NCBI RefSeq assembly: GCF_902809865.1
Contig: NZ_CADDWH010000001.1
Coordinates: 2,542,001-2,606,000, forward strand
Direction of reading: 5' to 3'
Length of the DNA: 64,000 nt
DNA from: Halobacillus sp. Marseille-Q1614
GTDB lineage: Bacteria; Bacillota; Bacilli; Bacillales; Halobacillaceae
Shown here: positions 16,539 to 26,333 of the stretch, in pieces
How the letters are laid out: each line of letters starts with the position of its first letter
Position numbering within the stretch: position 1 is the stretch's first letter
Notes under the pieces: generated by a model
Database searches by the model: none
The model's input: only the letters and a program-made list of their open reading frames with translations
What the model was told of the DNA's origin: nothing
Position numbers and translations under genes: made by a program

Positions 16539-16700
16539 ATGGAAAATGATAAAAGAAAACAGAAAGCAGCCGAATATAAAGAAGCTCCTACTTCTAATGA
16601 TGACGAACTCTTTGGAAAAGATGCCACAGAGGAAGAAATCAGAAACGGAGAATCAACGAAGGTTACGAAATTAATTTATGATGAGTACGATCCAAGTTAA
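16539..16700 (+). CDS. 53-aa acidic hypothetical protein
   Basis: ATG at 16539 follows AAGGGGAGG. The product is hydrophilic and acidic with 'SNDDELFGKDATEEEI' and ends 'LIYDEYDPS'. No signal peptide or cysteines. It has its own ribosome-binding site and a terminator directly after the stop, which supports a real gene. Function unknown. Confidence 0.6.
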   Translation: MENDKRKQKAAEYKEAPTSNDDELFGKDATEEEIRNGESTKVTKLIYDEYDPS

Positions 16701-16726
16701 AAAAGGCTGCTCTTGGGCAGCCTTTT
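16701..16726. terminator. Bidirectional terminator
   Basis: AAAAGGCTGC / GCAGCCTTTT stem with a 6-base loop; it overlaps the end of the leftward LacI-type gene, so it serves both strands. Confidence 0.85.
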
Positions 16727-17738
16727 AAGCAAGATCCTTGTTCTCCAGCAAGCTTGTGGTTTCTCTAACAATTAACCTGGGTGTAAACAAAACTCGTTCT
16801 CCCAGCTTTTTATGCCCCTTTACTTCTTCAACGATGACATCCACAACTTTTTTCCCCATTTCTGCTATTGGCTGAGCCACAGTCGTCAAAGCAGGCACAG
16901 TAGTGGTAGATAAGATCGTATCATCAAAGCCTATGACGGACAGATCTTCAGGCACATAGAGTCCTTTTTCTTTTGCTCCGCGTATGACACCGATCGCAAT
17001 GAGGTCATTACAGGCAAAGATAGCTGTAGGTACACGGCCGTTATCATAAAGTGACTCAAAGCAGCTTTTCCCGTTTTCAATCGAAGCGGTCGTCCGAAGT
17101 ATAAGATCTTCCGAATAAGATACACCTGCTGCGTCATGGGCATCACGGTACCCATGAATTCTCATTCTGCTGCTTTGAACTTTTTCCGCAATGATGGCTA
17201 TATCCTTGTGACCACTGGATAACAGGTAAGAAGCAGCCTCAAATCCGCCTTTATAATCATCGACGGAAACCGTAGTAACTCCGAGAGCCGGATCATCTTC
17301 GGTAAGCATGACGAGAGGAATTTTATTTTGAATGAGTTCTTTTAACAGCTCTTTATCTTTAAAAGAAGAGGCCACAATAAATCCGTCAACCTGCTTCCTT
17401 TGGAGAAGTTCTAAGTATTTCTTTTCTTTCTCAAGGTTCTCGTCCGTACTGCACATGATTACGCTCATCCCTTGTTCATGCGCTCGATCTTCGATAGTCC
17501 TTGCCATCTCTGAAAAGAAGGGGTTGGAAATATCCGGAACTAAAAGACCAAGAGTGTTCGTACTTTTACCTGTTAACGCTGTAGCTACAACATTTGGCTT
17601 GTAATTTAATTCTTTCATCGTTTTTAATACTTTAAGACGTGTACTCTCACGCATCTTACCTGTGTTGTTAATTACTTTTGATACAGTAGCAATAGAAACT
17701 TCTGCCGCTTTCGCTACATCATAAATAGTTGTTTTCAT
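16725..17738 (-). CDS. LacI-family regulator of the inositol cluster
   Basis: A 337-aa protein. The LacI helix-turn-helix is at the N-terminus ('TIYDVAKAAEVSIATVSKVINN', hinge helix 'ATALTGKST') and a periplasmic-binding-like ligand domain follows ('LGLLVPDISNPFFSEM', 'IFACNDLIAIGVI', 'VIGFDDT'). It closes the leftward iol cluster but is separated from it by a terminator, so it has its own transcript. B. subtilis controls iol genes with the DeoR-type IolR, which is not seen here. The GTTAAGCGCTTAAC-type sites before the symporter, iolB and iolC are LacI-family operators, so this protein is the best candidate for binding them. Confidence 0.85.
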   Translation of the reverse strand: MKTTIYDVAKAAEVSIATVSKVINNTGKMRESTRLKVLKTMKELNYKPNVVATALTGKSTNTLGLLVPDISNPFFSEMARTIEDRAHEQGMSVIMCSTDENLEKEKKYLELLQRKQVDGFIVASSFKDKELLKELIQNKIPLVMLTEDDPALGVTTVSVDDYKGGFEAASYLLSSGHKDIAIIAEKVQSSRMRIHGYRDAHDAAGVSYSEDLILRTTASIENGKSCFESLYDNGRVPTAIFACNDLIAIGVIRGAKEKGLYVPEDLSVIGFDDTILSTTTVPALTTVAQPIAEMGKKVVDVIVEEVKGHKKLGERVLFTPRLIVRETTSLLENKDLA

Positions 17739-17820
17739 GAGCCCGTCCTCATTTCTTTAGACAAATACTACTTTCTATTATATAGAATAACAGTCACCTT
17801 CTTCAATTAACGCATTCAGC

Positions 17821-17850
17821 AAAAAGCAGGTAGGGTGGCCTACCTGCTTT
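17821..17850 (-). terminator. Terminator of the iol transcript
   Basis: AAGCAGGTAG / CTACCTGCTT stem with a TTTTT tract on the minus strand, right after the IolX-like gene. Confidence 0.9.
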
Positions 17851-17852
17851 GA

Positions 17853-18905
17853 TTATTGAAACGTCACTTTATCTTTTGTTACGTCCACTAACTGCTTTGT
17901 TTCAAAAGATTTTTTGCAGGCATACCCCAGTCTGGTGGATTCTACACCGTCTTCAACTGTGACACTTGGTCTCCTGTTTTCTAAAATACAGTTCACAAAC
18001 TCTTCTACTTCACTTAAGTAAGCTTGTTCAAACCGTTCTAAAAATCCAGCGACGCATTCCTGTACCACTCCTGTTTCTGACATTATAACGATCTGGTTTC
18101 GTTCTGGGACCGTACCAATTCTCAAACTTCCTTTAGTTCCGATGATCTCTGTTTCAATATGGTATCCATGTGCACAGTTTCGGCCGGCCAGGAACACACC
18201 CATGGCATTATTTTCAAAGCGAACCATCGCAGCACCGGTTTCTGCATCTTGAATTTCATCAAACTCAGAGCGGGCATACCCGCCGCCAATTGCCCAGACT
18301 TCTTTAGGTTCTGTTTTTAGATACCAGCGAGCCAGGTCCAAATCGTGAATCGCCATGTCGAGAAATAATCCTCCGCTATAATTGGATTTGGCAAATTGTA
18401 AAAAACTATCCAGTTGGGCAGCAGGATCTAATCCATAGCAGCGAATGAAAATCGGTTCACCAATATGCCCTTGTTCAATCTTTTCTTTGGCAGCGGCATA
18501 AGAGCGGTCATACCGGCGCATAAACCCGAGCATAAACACTTGGTTTGGGTGAGCCTCCACTACTTCTTGAACTTCTTCTGCTTCTTCTAAGTATAACCCA
18601 AGCGGTTTTTCGCTAAATACATGAAAGCCTGCTTCTAGAGCCTGCTTAATCTGCTGACAATGAAAACCAGAGGGAGAAGCAATGAAAATGGCATCAAGTT
18701 CCTTGTTATCAAGCATGTCTTCATATTTTAAATAGCCATATGGAACGTTCCATTTTTCTTGCGCTTCCTTTACTTCTGCTTCGATCACACTGCATACAGC
18801 GGCCAATTCACAATTAGGAATACGATACGCCAAATTCTCCGCATGCTGCCGGCCAAGACGGCCCAATCCTACAATTCCTACTTTTACTTTTTCCAACTGT
18901 CTCAC
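17853..18905 (-). CDS. Gfo/Idh/MocA oxidoreductase, IolX-like inositol dehydrogenase
   Basis: A 350-aa NAD(P)-dependent dehydrogenase. Rossmann motif 'GIVGLGRLGRQHAENL' near residue 10, conserved 'EKPLGL' near 100, 'GFMRRYD' near 127 and 'GGLFLDMAIHDLDLARW' near 180, which carries the catalytic Asp/His pair. It looks closest to the B. subtilis scyllo-inositol dehydrogenase IolX. GTG start overlaps the iolE stop by four bases (GTGA), indicating translational coupling. It probably lets the cell oxidise scyllo-inositol or another inositol isomer into the same pathway, next to the separate IolG at 25290. Confidence 0.8.
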   Translation of the reverse strand: MRQLEKVKVGIVGLGRLGRQHAENLAYRIPNCELAAVCSVIEAEVKEAQEKWNVPYGYLKYEDMLDNKELDAIFIASPSGFHCQQIKQALEAGFHVFSEKPLGLYLEEAEEVQEVVEAHPNQVFMLGFMRRYDRSYAAAKEKIEQGHIGEPIFIRCYGLDPAAQLDSFLQFAKSNYSGGLFLDMAIHDLDLARWYLKTEPKEVWAIGGGYARSEFDEIQDAETGAAMVRFENNAMGVFLAGRNCAHGYHIETEIIGTKGSLRIGTVPERNQIVIMSETGVVQECVAGFLERFEQAYLSEVEEFVNCILENRRPSVTVEDGVESTRLGYACKKSFETKQLVDVTKDKVTFQ

Positions 18906-19795
18906 ACTCCTGCGGTTTCTTTTATATAGTTCCGTGCAATGAGCGCGTATTCTAGTGGGTTAGCTTTAGATGGATCTTGTTCAGCTTCTACTAGCATCCA
19001 TCCTTGATATTCGGATTCAGACAGCTTTTGAAACACTGGACTAAAATCAAAACCCCCATTACCAGGAACCGTAAATACACCTTCTCTGACTGCATCTAGA
19101 AAGGAGAGTTTTTCTTCTTTCACTCTTCCAGCTACAGAATCACGGACATCTTTTAAATGGACATGTTTAATTCTATGGAAGTGCTCACGAAGAACTTCCA
19201 ATGGATCATCTCCGGAAAAATAAAGGTGTCCAGTATCATAAAGAAGGAAAACTAAATTCGGATCGGTCATTTCCATTAACCGATTGACTTCTTCCGTCGT
19301 TTGAACTCCAGTGCCCATGTGGTGGTGGAAGACTAACTTCATATCTTTTTCTAAAGCGAGCTGTCCTAGTTCATTTAATCCTCCGGCAAGGTCTTCCCAC
19401 TGTTTTTCATTAAAGACAGGTTTCTTTTCGAACAAAGGCACAGCAAGTTTCTGTATACTGTACCCCTGTTCTGAAACTACAATTACTTTCGCTCCCATCT
19501 CAAAAAGGAAATCCCTATGCTGAATAAAAGCTGCTTTTGTTTCTTCAAATGGCTCTGTCGTTAAAAAAGAGCTAAACCAGGCACTGGCAATCTCCATATT
19601 CCTCAGAGAGAGTGCTTTTCGGAGTTCTTGTGTATCTCTTGGATATTTGTTGCCTACTTCAGTTCCTGTAAACCCGGCAAGCGCCATTTCACTTATGCAC
19701 TGTTCGAAAGTATTTTCTTTTCCAAGTTCAGGTAAGTCATCATTCGTCCACCCAATTGGAGCAATACCTAGCTTTACTAAATTTTCTTTAAACAT
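18902..19795 (-). CDS. iolE: Inosose dehydratase (2-keto-myo-inositol dehydratase)
   Basis: A 297-aa TIM-barrel enzyme. ATG at 19795 is chosen because AAGGAGGGGGG lies just upstream; the open frame continues into iolD in another frame but has no site there. Family motifs are 'LGIAPIGWTNDDLPELG' at the N-terminus, 'FHHHMGTGVQ', 'LLYDTGHLYFSGDD' and 'HVHLKDVR', whose His/Asp/Glu residues bind the metal. It dehydrates 2-keto-myo-inositol to the diketone that IolD hydrolyses. It sits between iolD and the IolX-like gene in one transcript. Confidence 0.93.
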   Translation of the reverse strand: MFKENLVKLGIAPIGWTNDDLPELGKENTFEQCISEMALAGFTGTEVGNKYPRDTQELRKALSLRNMEIASAWFSSFLTTEPFEETKAAFIQHRDFLFEMGAKVIVVSEQGYSIQKLAVPLFEKKPVFNEKQWEDLAGGLNELGQLALEKDMKLVFHHHMGTGVQTTEEVNRLMEMTDPNLVFLLYDTGHLYFSGDDPLEVLREHFHRIKHVHLKDVRDSVAGRVKEEKLSFLDAVREGVFTVPGNGGFDFSPVFQKLSESEYQGWMLVEAEQDPSKANPLEYALIARNYIKETAGV

Positions 19796-19815
19796 ATAGC
19801 TTTCCCCCCTCCTTA

Positions 19816-21741
19816 TTAATATTGTCTGGCAAGTTTGAGGTTTTCTTTTCGATCGCCATAGGCATTGTTGACCGATTCTTTTTGAGAAACTTCTGCTACT
19901 CCTACATTCCACCAGGAGTCATAGCCATCTGTCATAGTTTTCGGCAGTACCTTAATATCAATCAAGGTAGAAACAGATTGTTCCTTAGCATCTTTTAAGG
20001 CTTCCTGCAGCTGATCTATAGAATGAACAGAATAAGTTTTCACCCCATACGCTGCTGCACCCTGAGCGAAGTTAACAGGAATAATGTCACCTGTTAATTG
20101 ACGAGTCCCATTGTCCCGCTTTCTAAATTCAGTCCCAAAGCTTCCCATGCCATTTCCCATTTGCAGATTATTAATACATCCAAAGCCGGAGTTATCGAAA
20201 AGCAGCACATTAATTTTCTGACCTTCCTGGATACTGGTAACTAACTCAGAGTGAAGCATCATATAGCTTCCGTCTCCAACCATGCTGTAGACTTCTTGAT
20301 TAGGAGCAGCCATTTTCACTCCTAAAGATCCAGAGATTTCATACCCCATACACGAATACCCGTATTCCATATGGTAAGTGTTCGGTTTATGGCTGACCCA
20401 CATGCGCTGCAAGTCCCCCGGCAAACTGCCAGAAGCGCCGACAATAATGGCATCTTCATCGATTGCTTTGTTAATTTCTCCAATTACTGCCGTTTGAGTC
20501 AGGCAAGTATTCAGCGCTTTTTCATACTCGGGCAGCTTTTCATCTAAATGACCAGAAATCTCAGGCTGGAAATCCGGAGATCTGTAATCCGTTTGATAAA
20601 GGCGATTTAATTCGTTATTCCACTCTTTTTTAGCCGTTTCAATTTCGTTCTTATAACCAGTTAGATAGTTTTGGTCTGTTAACAGCTGATCAAGCTCAAT
20701 TAAAGATCTCTTAGCATCCGCCACGACTTTCACAGCATCCAGCTTTCCGGCATGATATTCCGAGGCATTTATCGTTAAAAAAGAAACATCCTCATGCTGG
20801 AAAAGCTGCTTGGAAGCCGTAGTAAAATCGGTAAATCGGGTACCAATTCCAATGATGAGGTCAGCTTCTTTCGCCAGACGGTTAGCAGCCGACGTACCAG
20901 TCACCCCGATACCCCCGACATTCAGCGGATGGGTGCTCTCTACAGCGCTCTTCCCTGCCTGGGTTTCAGCAAAAGGAATATTGAATTGCTCAGCAAACTG
21001 GCGAAGTTCATTTTCTGCTTCTGAATACTTCACGCCTCCGCCACTAATGATGAGAGGCTTTTTCTTCTGCTGAATCAGCTCTATCGCTGTTCTTAGTTCA
21101 TTTGAAGTAGGGCTGCGACGTTCGAGACAATGCGTTCTTTTTTGAAAGAAATATTCAGGGAATTCATAAGCTTCCCCTTGAACATCCTGAGGCAGTGAGA
21201 CCGTGACCGCTCCAGTTTCTGCAGAATTAGTCAGGACACGCATGGCATTTAACATCGCAGACATCAACTGTTCTGGGCGATTGACCCGGTCCCAATACTT
21301 ACTAACTGGACGAAACGCGTCGTTTGTCGTCAGGCTCGCATCATAAGGCTGTTCAATTTGCTGAAGTACAGGATCGGGCTGCCTGCTGGCAAATGTATCC
21401 CCAGGGAGGAGTAATAACGGAATATTGTTAGCCGTTGCTGTAGCAGCTGCTGTTACCATGTTGGCAGAACCAGGTCCTACAGAAGAAGTACAGGCCATCA
21501 GTTGTTTATGCTTGTTTTGTTTGGCAAACGCAGTAGCCGCGTGGGCCATTCCTTGTTCATTTCTTCCTTGATAAACTTCCAGATCACCAGCGTCTTCTTC
21601 AAGTGCCTGTCCGAGTCCCATAACGTTTCCATGACCAAAGATCGTAAAAATCCCTTTAAATAACTTTGTTTCTTTACCATCTACTTCGATGTACTGCTGA
21701 TTTAGAAATTTCACTAAAGCTTGAGCAGTCGTTAACTTCAT
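19816..21741 (-). CDS. iolD: Trihydroxycyclohexane-1,2-dione hydrolase
   Basis: A 641-aa thiamine-diphosphate enzyme that opens the inositol ring to give 5-deoxy-glucuronate. The ATG at 21741 is preferred over the GTG at 21750 by spacing to GGGGTGA. The three-domain ThDP fold shows: N-terminal '[16 protein letters not shown]' (catalytic Glu region), central '[16 protein letters not shown]' and C-terminal cofactor motif '[14 protein letters not shown]...NSG'. Length matches the family. It lies 74 bases after iolA and 20 before iolE. Confidence 0.95.
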   Translation of the reverse strand: MKLTTAQALVKFLNQQYIEVDGKETKLFKGIFTIFGHGNVMGLGQALEEDAGDLEVYQGRNEQGMAHAATAFAKQNKHKQLMACTSSVGPGSANMVTAAATATANNIPLLLLPGDTFASRQPDPVLQQIEQPYDASLTTNDAFRPVSKYWDRVNRPEQLMSAMLNAMRVLTNSAETGAVTVSLPQDVQGEAYEFPEYFFQKRTHCLERRSPTSNELRTAIELIQQKKKPLIISGGGVKYSEAENELRQFAEQFNIPFAETQAGKSAVESTHPLNVGGIGVTGTSAANRLAKEADLIIGIGTRFTDFTTASKQLFQHEDVSFLTINASEYHAGKLDAVKVVADAKRSLIELDQLLTDQNYLTGYKNEIETAKKEWNNELNRLYQTDYRSPDFQPEISGHLDEKLPEYEKALNTCLTQTAVIGEINKAIDEDAIIVGASGSLPGDLQRMWVSHKPNTYHMEYGYSCMGYEISGSLGVKMAAPNQEVYSMVGDGSYMMLHSELVTSIQEGQKINVLLFDNSGFGCINNLQMGNGMGSFGTEFRKRDNGTRQLTGDIIPVNFAQGAAAYGVKTYSVHSIDQLQEALKDAKEQSVSTLIDIKVLPKTMTDGYDSWWNVGVAEVSQKESVNNAYGDRKENLKLARQY

Positions 21742-21814
21742 TATGTTCACCCCAATATAAAAGTTGTTAGGAAAAGCCGGATAGAATGAGTTCCATCCGG
21801 CTTATGATTTTCTA

Positions 21815-23275
21815 TTACACCCAGCGAGTGGTGAGGACTTTCTTTCTAGTATAAAATTCGATACCGTCCTTGCCGTTGGCATGCAGATCGCCGTAAAAGG
21901 AATCTTTCCAGCCTGAGAATGGGAAGAAAGCCATTGGAGCAGGAACACCGATGTTTACACCTAGCATTCCAGCATCAATCGTTTCACGGAATTGACGGAC
22001 ACTTCCGCCGTCATTTGTAAAAATACAGGCGCCGTTGGCAAAACGGGATTGATTCGTCAGATCTACCGCTTCTTCCAAGTCTTTCACTCTGGAAATAGAT
22101 AGAACAGGTGCGAAGATTTCATCCTGCCAAATTTTCATTTCGCTTGTAACTTCATCGAAGATCGTCGGCCCGACAAAGTAACCTTCTTTCTGAACCTCTT
22201 CATCATTACGACCGTCGCGAATCAAGCGGGCTCCTTCTTTTTCTCCAGTTTCAATATATTGAAGCGTACGCTGCTTATGCTGATCACGGATAACAGGTCC
22301 AAGGAACACGCCTTCATCCAGGCCATTACCAATTTCAATTTCATTCGTCTGTTTCACAAGTTCTTCAATGAAATCATCAGCGATAGAATCCTCTACAGCT
22401 ACAACGGAACAAGCCATGCAGCGTTCACCCGCAGACCCAAAAGCAGCACTCAGCACTTGCTTAGCAGCATTTTCAATGTTGGCATCCTCTAAAATAATAG
22501 AGTGGTTCTTCGCTCCTGCTAGAGCTTGAACTCTTTTTAGATTTTCTGTACCTCGTTTGTACACATATTCAGCGACTGGCTGAGAACCGACAAAAGAAAT
22601 GGCTTTGACTTGTTTATGATCAAGCAGCCCGTTTACGACGTCATGAGCGCCATGAACGATGTTGAATACACCTGCGGGCAGACCTGCTTCTTCCAATAGT
22701 TCTGCCAAGCGGTTAGCAAGCAAAGGCGTGCGCTCAGATGGTTTAAGAACAAAGGAGTTTCCAGTCGCTATAGCCATAGGGAACATCCAGCAAGGAACCA
22801 TCATCGGGAAGTTAAATGGAGTAATTCCGCCAATAACACCGATCGGGTAACGATATACACCGGATTCAAGACCAGACGCAATCGAAGGAAGTTGTGACCC
22901 CATCGTTAAAGTTGGTGCTCCAGCCGCAAACTCAACACATTCGATTCCGCGCTGAACTTCACCATATGCTTCTTTGAAGTTCTTCCCGTTCTCAACAGTA
23001 ATCAGCTCGGCAAGCTCATCCCAGTGCTCAACTAGCAGCTGCTGATATTTAAATAAAATTCTTGCACGTTTTGGCACAGGTACTTCTTTCCAGGAAAGAT
23101 AAGCACCATGAGCCACTTTTACCGCATGGTCTAGATCGTCTGCTGTTGTAAGCGGAGTATGTGCAATTACCTCACCAGTTGCCGGATTATAAACGGGTTC
23201 AGTTTTTTCGGTATTGGCTTCGATCCATTTTCCGCCTACATAGTTCTTAAGTGTCTGTACTGCTGTTTGAGTCAT
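21815..23275 (-). CDS. iolA: Methylmalonate-semialdehyde dehydrogenase (CoA-acylating)
   Basis: A 486-aa aldehyde dehydrogenase of the MmsA/IolA type. It converts malonate semialdehyde to acetyl-CoA and CO2, the last step of inositol catabolism. Motifs are '[19 protein letters not shown]' near 150, '[13 protein letters not shown]', the cofactor region '[13 protein letters not shown]' and the active-site Cys in '[12 protein letters not shown]' near 285. Good AGGAGG site before the ATG. It lies 30 bases after iolC in the same transcript. Confidence 0.95.
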   Translation of the reverse strand: MTQTAVQTLKNYVGGKWIEANTEKTEPVYNPATGEVIAHTPLTTADDLDHAVKVAHGAYLSWKEVPVPKRARILFKYQQLLVEHWDELAELITVENGKNFKEAYGEVQRGIECVEFAAGAPTLTMGSQLPSIASGLESGVYRYPIGVIGGITPFNFPMMVPCWMFPMAIATGNSFVLKPSERTPLLANRLAELLEEAGLPAGVFNIVHGAHDVVNGLLDHKQVKAISFVGSQPVAEYVYKRGTENLKRVQALAGAKNHSIILEDANIENAAKQVLSAAFGSAGERCMACSVVAVEDSIADDFIEELVKQTNEIEIGNGLDEGVFLGPVIRDQHKQRTLQYIETGEKEGARLIRDGRNDEEVQKEGYFVGPTIFDEVTSEMKIWQDEIFAPVLSISRVKDLEEAVDLTNQSRFANGACIFTNDGGSVRQFRETIDAGMLGVNIGVPAPMAFFPFSGWKDSFYGDLHANGKDGIEFYTRKKVLTTRWV

Positions 23276-23305
23276 TGTAATACCTCCTGGTAATTTATAA
23301 GATTT

Positions 23306-24304
23306 TTATACTTTCTGAATCTGCTTTTCATTTAAAAAATCATTAATTTCATCAGTCGTTGGCATGGCTTCTGAGCAGCTATGCTTGGATATAACAATAG
23401 AAGCTGACGCACTTCCATATTCCATGGCTTTCGGAAGCTCCCAGTTATTCATCAGGCCATAGATAAAGGCTGAAGCATAAGAGTCACCCGCTCCAAAGGT
23501 TTTTAATACCTTCGTCTTGAAAATTCCGCCTTTGTAAGATTGTCCATCTTTCGTATAAGCAATCGATCCTTGTGAACCATGCTTAATAACTACGATTTCT
23601 GCGTGATGACTGAACCATTTTTGAGCTGTCTGATGATCGTTTTGTTTATCCGTTTCAAACTGTTCCATCATGTCAAACTCTTCTCTTGTACCAATAATAA
23701 CGTCGCACTTTTCAGCAACAAGATTATAGTAGACGGCTGTTTCTTTAGCTGATTTCCAGCTGTACGGACGATAATCGATATCGAAAATAACCACCACTTC
23801 ATGCTTTCTTGCATAATCGAGAGCAAGAAAGACGGCTTCTCTTGATGGACTTGCGGCCAGTGCCGTACCGGAGATTAATATAGCTTTCGACTGTTTGATA
23901 TAATCCTCAGAAACTTCCGTTGTCTCTAGTTTTAAATCAGCGACATTATCGCGGTACATAAGAATGCTGCAGTCTTCTGGACTTTTAATTTCTGTAAAAG
24001 CAAGGCCCGTAACAGCCCCCGTGTTATCGACAGTAACTTGTGAAGAATCAATTTTATTTTTATCTAGGTAATTTACGATAAACCGGCCCATTTGATCATC
24101 TGCTACTTTTCCAATAAACCCAGCTTTTAACCCAAGACGTGAGATACCTATCGCTATATTTGCAGGTGATCCCCCGACATATTTAGTAAATGAAGACGTT
24201 TCTTCCATCGGGCGGTTGATTTGGTCAGCATTTAAATCAATACAAAGTCTGCCTACCCCTGTTAAGTCAATTGGCCGATCCTGTTTAAAATTCAGGTTAT
24301 ACAT
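23306..24304 (-). CDS. iolC: 5-dehydro-2-deoxygluconokinase
   Basis: A 332-aa PfkB-family sugar kinase. N-terminal 'DLTGVGRLCIDLNADQINRPMEE' and 'GGSPANIAIGISRLGL', and the C-terminal catalytic motif 'FGAGDSYASAFIYGL' with the base Asp near residue 276. It phosphorylates 2-deoxy-5-keto-gluconate. It is the short, single-domain form without a fused aldolase. AAAGGAGG before the ATG; a LacI-type operator palindrome lies about 30-45 bases upstream. Confidence 0.95.
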   Translation of the reverse strand: MYNLNFKQDRPIDLTGVGRLCIDLNADQINRPMEETSSFTKYVGGSPANIAIGISRLGLKAGFIGKVADDQMGRFIVNYLDKNKIDSSQVTVDNTGAVTGLAFTEIKSPEDCSILMYRDNVADLKLETTEVSEDYIKQSKAILISGTALAASPSREAVFLALDYARKHEVVVIFDIDYRPYSWKSAKETAVYYNLVAEKCDVIIGTREEFDMMEQFETDKQNDHQTAQKWFSHHAEIVVIKHGSQGSIAYTKDGQSYKGGIFKTKVLKTFGAGDSYASAFIYGLMNNWELPKAMEYGSASASIVISKHSCSEAMPTTDEINDFLNEKQIQKV

Positions 24305-24334
24305 AAGTCTTGACCTCCTTTAATCCGCTCATCA

Positions 24335-24348
24335 GTTAAGCGCTTAAC
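24335..24348. promoter_or_regulatory. LacI-type operator before iolC
   Basis: A perfect 14-bp palindrome GTTAAGCGCTTAAC in the iolB-iolC gap. The same core recurs at 25211-25226, 28190-28204 and 28330-28346. No convincing promoter could be read next to this copy. Confidence 0.75.
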
Positions 24349-24369
24349 CTACAGTTAAAAAATATATTC

Positions 24370-25185
24370 TTACGATTTATTTTGAGATTGAAACAGCCAT
24401 TCATGATCTGGATCATTATGAAACTGCCATGTTCGAATCGGGCCAGCCATCACATTTAAGTAATACGATTCGTAGCCTGGTACACAAGAGACAGGATGAT
24501 ATCCTTCGGGCACAAGCACGACATTTTCGTTTTCGACGCTTAATGTTTCATCTAAACTACGGTCATCGTTATACACCCGCTGAAATACAAAACCTTGGTC
24601 AGGATTCACTTTGTGATAGTATGTTTCTTCCAGGTAAGACTCCTCTGGTAAGTTGTTCTTGTCATGCTTATGTGGAGGATAACTTGATGTATTGCCATCC
24701 GGAGTATACACTTCTACGACTAGCAGGCTGTCGGCCTCTTTTTGTTCAGGAAGAATGTTATGAATCTTACGGGACATTTTCCCTGACCCGCGGTCTTCCT
24801 GTCCTACATCGTCGGGAGTAATTAACCGGGCTTCATAACTTCCTTTTCCAGGAGCCAGACAAACCGCTATTTCTACGTCCGTTAATGCTTGTACAGTAAA
24901 TTCATCTTGGTTGGGAACATAAACAGAATATGGAGGAATTTTTTCAAAAACAGTCATCCGTTTCCCGATGTCCTCAAAGTTTGATTTACTGGTAGCAACA
25001 TCTGCACGTCCTGACAATAAGACAAGACAGATTTCCTGATTCTCTGTTTGTTTATAAATGCTTTCTCCTTCACTTAAAGAATACACTTCAAAACCAACAT
25101 ATTCCCAGCCGGCTGACTCAGGAGAGACACTTATCACTTTACCTTCCTTGTCCTTTTCATGCGGTTTTACGATAAGGTGAGACAT
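24370..25185 (-). CDS. iolB: 5-deoxy-glucuronate isomerase
   Basis: A 271-aa bicupin. The C-terminal half holds 'YPPHKHDKNNLPEESYLEETYYH', with the metal-binding His and Glu residues, and 'VPEGYHPVSCVPGYESYYLNVMAG'. It isomerises 5-deoxy-glucuronate to 2-deoxy-5-keto-gluconate. AGGAGG before the ATG. A separate promoter and operator in the 25186-25289 gap show that iolB can begin its own transcript. Confidence 0.95.
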   Translation of the reverse strand: MSHLIVKPHEKDKEGKVISVSPESAGWEYVGFEVYSLSEGESIYKQTENQEICLVLLSGRADVATSKSNFEDIGKRMTVFEKIPPYSVYVPNQDEFTVQALTDVEIAVCLAPGKGSYEARLITPDDVGQEDRGSGKMSRKIHNILPEQKEADSLLVVEVYTPDGNTSSYPPHKHDKNNLPEESYLEETYYHKVNPDQGFVFQRVYNDDRSLDETLSVENENVVLVPEGYHPVSCVPGYESYYLNVMAGPIRTWQFHNDPDHEWLFQSQNKS

Positions 25186-25210
25186 TCTATTCCTCCTAGT
25201 TCAATAATTA

Positions 25211-25226
25211 AGAAAGCGCTTAACCT
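25211..25226. promoter_or_regulatory. LacI-type operator before iolB
   Basis: AAAGCGCTTAACC, same core as 24335-24348, located just downstream of the -10 box at 25238-25243, a position suited to repression. Confidence 0.7.
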
Positions 25227-25237
25227 ATTTGCCTATC

Positions 25238-25265
25238 AGTCTACATTATTTTATTAAAAAGTCAA
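25238..25265 (-). promoter_or_regulatory. Sigma-A promoter of iolB
   Basis: On the minus strand TTGACT (25260-25265), 16-base spacer, TAGACT (25238-25243), followed at once by the operator. Confidence 0.6.
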
Positions 25266-25289
25266 TTGTGTTCTATTAGAAAATTTAAA

Positions 25290-26312
25290 TTACACACGGA
25301 CACTTTCTAGTTCTGCGATGGATACTGTACGATTTTCCTTCCAGGACAAACGTGCAGCCAAGGCCAGCATTTCTGCTTTTAATCCGTCTTCTCCGCAGCA
25401 GCATAGCTCTTTTCCATCCAGAATACTCGCTGCGAAATCCTGGATTTCTTCAATATAAGCCTCCTTATAACGATCAAGAAAGAAATACTTAGGGTGATCC
25501 AGTACAATAGAGTCTTTAGTTGAAATTCGCACATTTGTAGTAGATTCATTTTCAGCAGACACGAGTCCTTTATCACCAAATACCTCAATTCGCTGATCAT
25601 ACCCGTAAACGGCTTGCCGGCTGTTATCGATCACCGCTAGTGAGCCATCTTCAAATGTTAAGGTAATTATGGCTGTATCGATATCATCGTTTTTGCTGAA
25701 CCTTTCATCCAAAAGGTTGGCCGCTTTAACAGAAACTTGAGCTACTTCACTTTTTGAAAGATAACGTACCATGTCAAAATCATGGATCGTCATGTCCATA
25801 AACATGCCTCCGGATCGCTTAATATACTCTTCAGGGGGAGCTTCCGGATCCCTGGAACTAATTTTCACCACATGAGGGCTCCCGATTTTTCCATCTTGGA
25901 CTGCCTCATAAACCTTTCGGAAATGTTTATCAAATCTACGATTAAACCCAACCTGGAACTTAACGCCTGCTTCTTCGGCGACCTTGAGAGCTTCTCTTGT
26001 CTCCTCAATATCAAAGCTGATCGGCTTCTCACAGAAGATGTGCTTGCCGGCTCTAGCGGCATCTTTGATATAGCAAGCATGAGTATCCGTCGAAGAACAA
26101 ATAAATAGAGCATCTATTTCAGGATCTTGAATTAATTCTTGTGCATTAGTCGTAATAACGGGAACCTCTTTTTCATACCTCGTCCCCTTTAAATGGTCCG
26201 TATGAATATCCGAAATCGCTTTCAATTGATAACGGCTGGAATTTAAAATATTGTCTGCATGCAGCTGGCCGATTCGACCTGCCCCAATAATTCCTGTAGT
26301 AATTTTACTCAT
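25290..26312 (-). CDS. iolG: myo-Inositol 2-dehydrogenase
   Basis: A 340-aa Gfo/Idh/MocA protein. Rossmann 'TGIIGAGRIGQLHADNI' at residue 6, 'EKPISFD' near 97, 'GFNRRFDKHF' near 124 and the catalytic 'GGMFMDMTIHDFDMVRYL' near 170. This is the IolG subfamily that oxidises myo-inositol to 2-keto-myo-inositol with NAD+. It follows the symporter by 21 bases. It differs clearly from the IolX-like enzyme at 17853. Confidence 0.92.
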   Translation of the reverse strand: MSKITTGIIGAGRIGQLHADNILNSSRYQLKAISDIHTDHLKGTRYEKEVPVITTNAQELIQDPEIDALFICSSTDTHACYIKDAARAGKHIFCEKPISFDIEETREALKVAEEAGVKFQVGFNRRFDKHFRKVYEAVQDGKIGSPHVVKISSRDPEAPPEEYIKRSGGMFMDMTIHDFDMVRYLSKSEVAQVSVKAANLLDERFSKNDDIDTAIITLTFEDGSLAVIDNSRQAVYGYDQRIEVFGDKGLVSAENESTTNVRISTKDSIVLDHPKYFFLDRYKEAYIEEIQDFAASILDGKELCCCGEDGLKAEMLALAARLSWKENRTVSIAELESVRV

Positions 26313-26333
26313 AATAGAAATCTCCTCTCTTCC

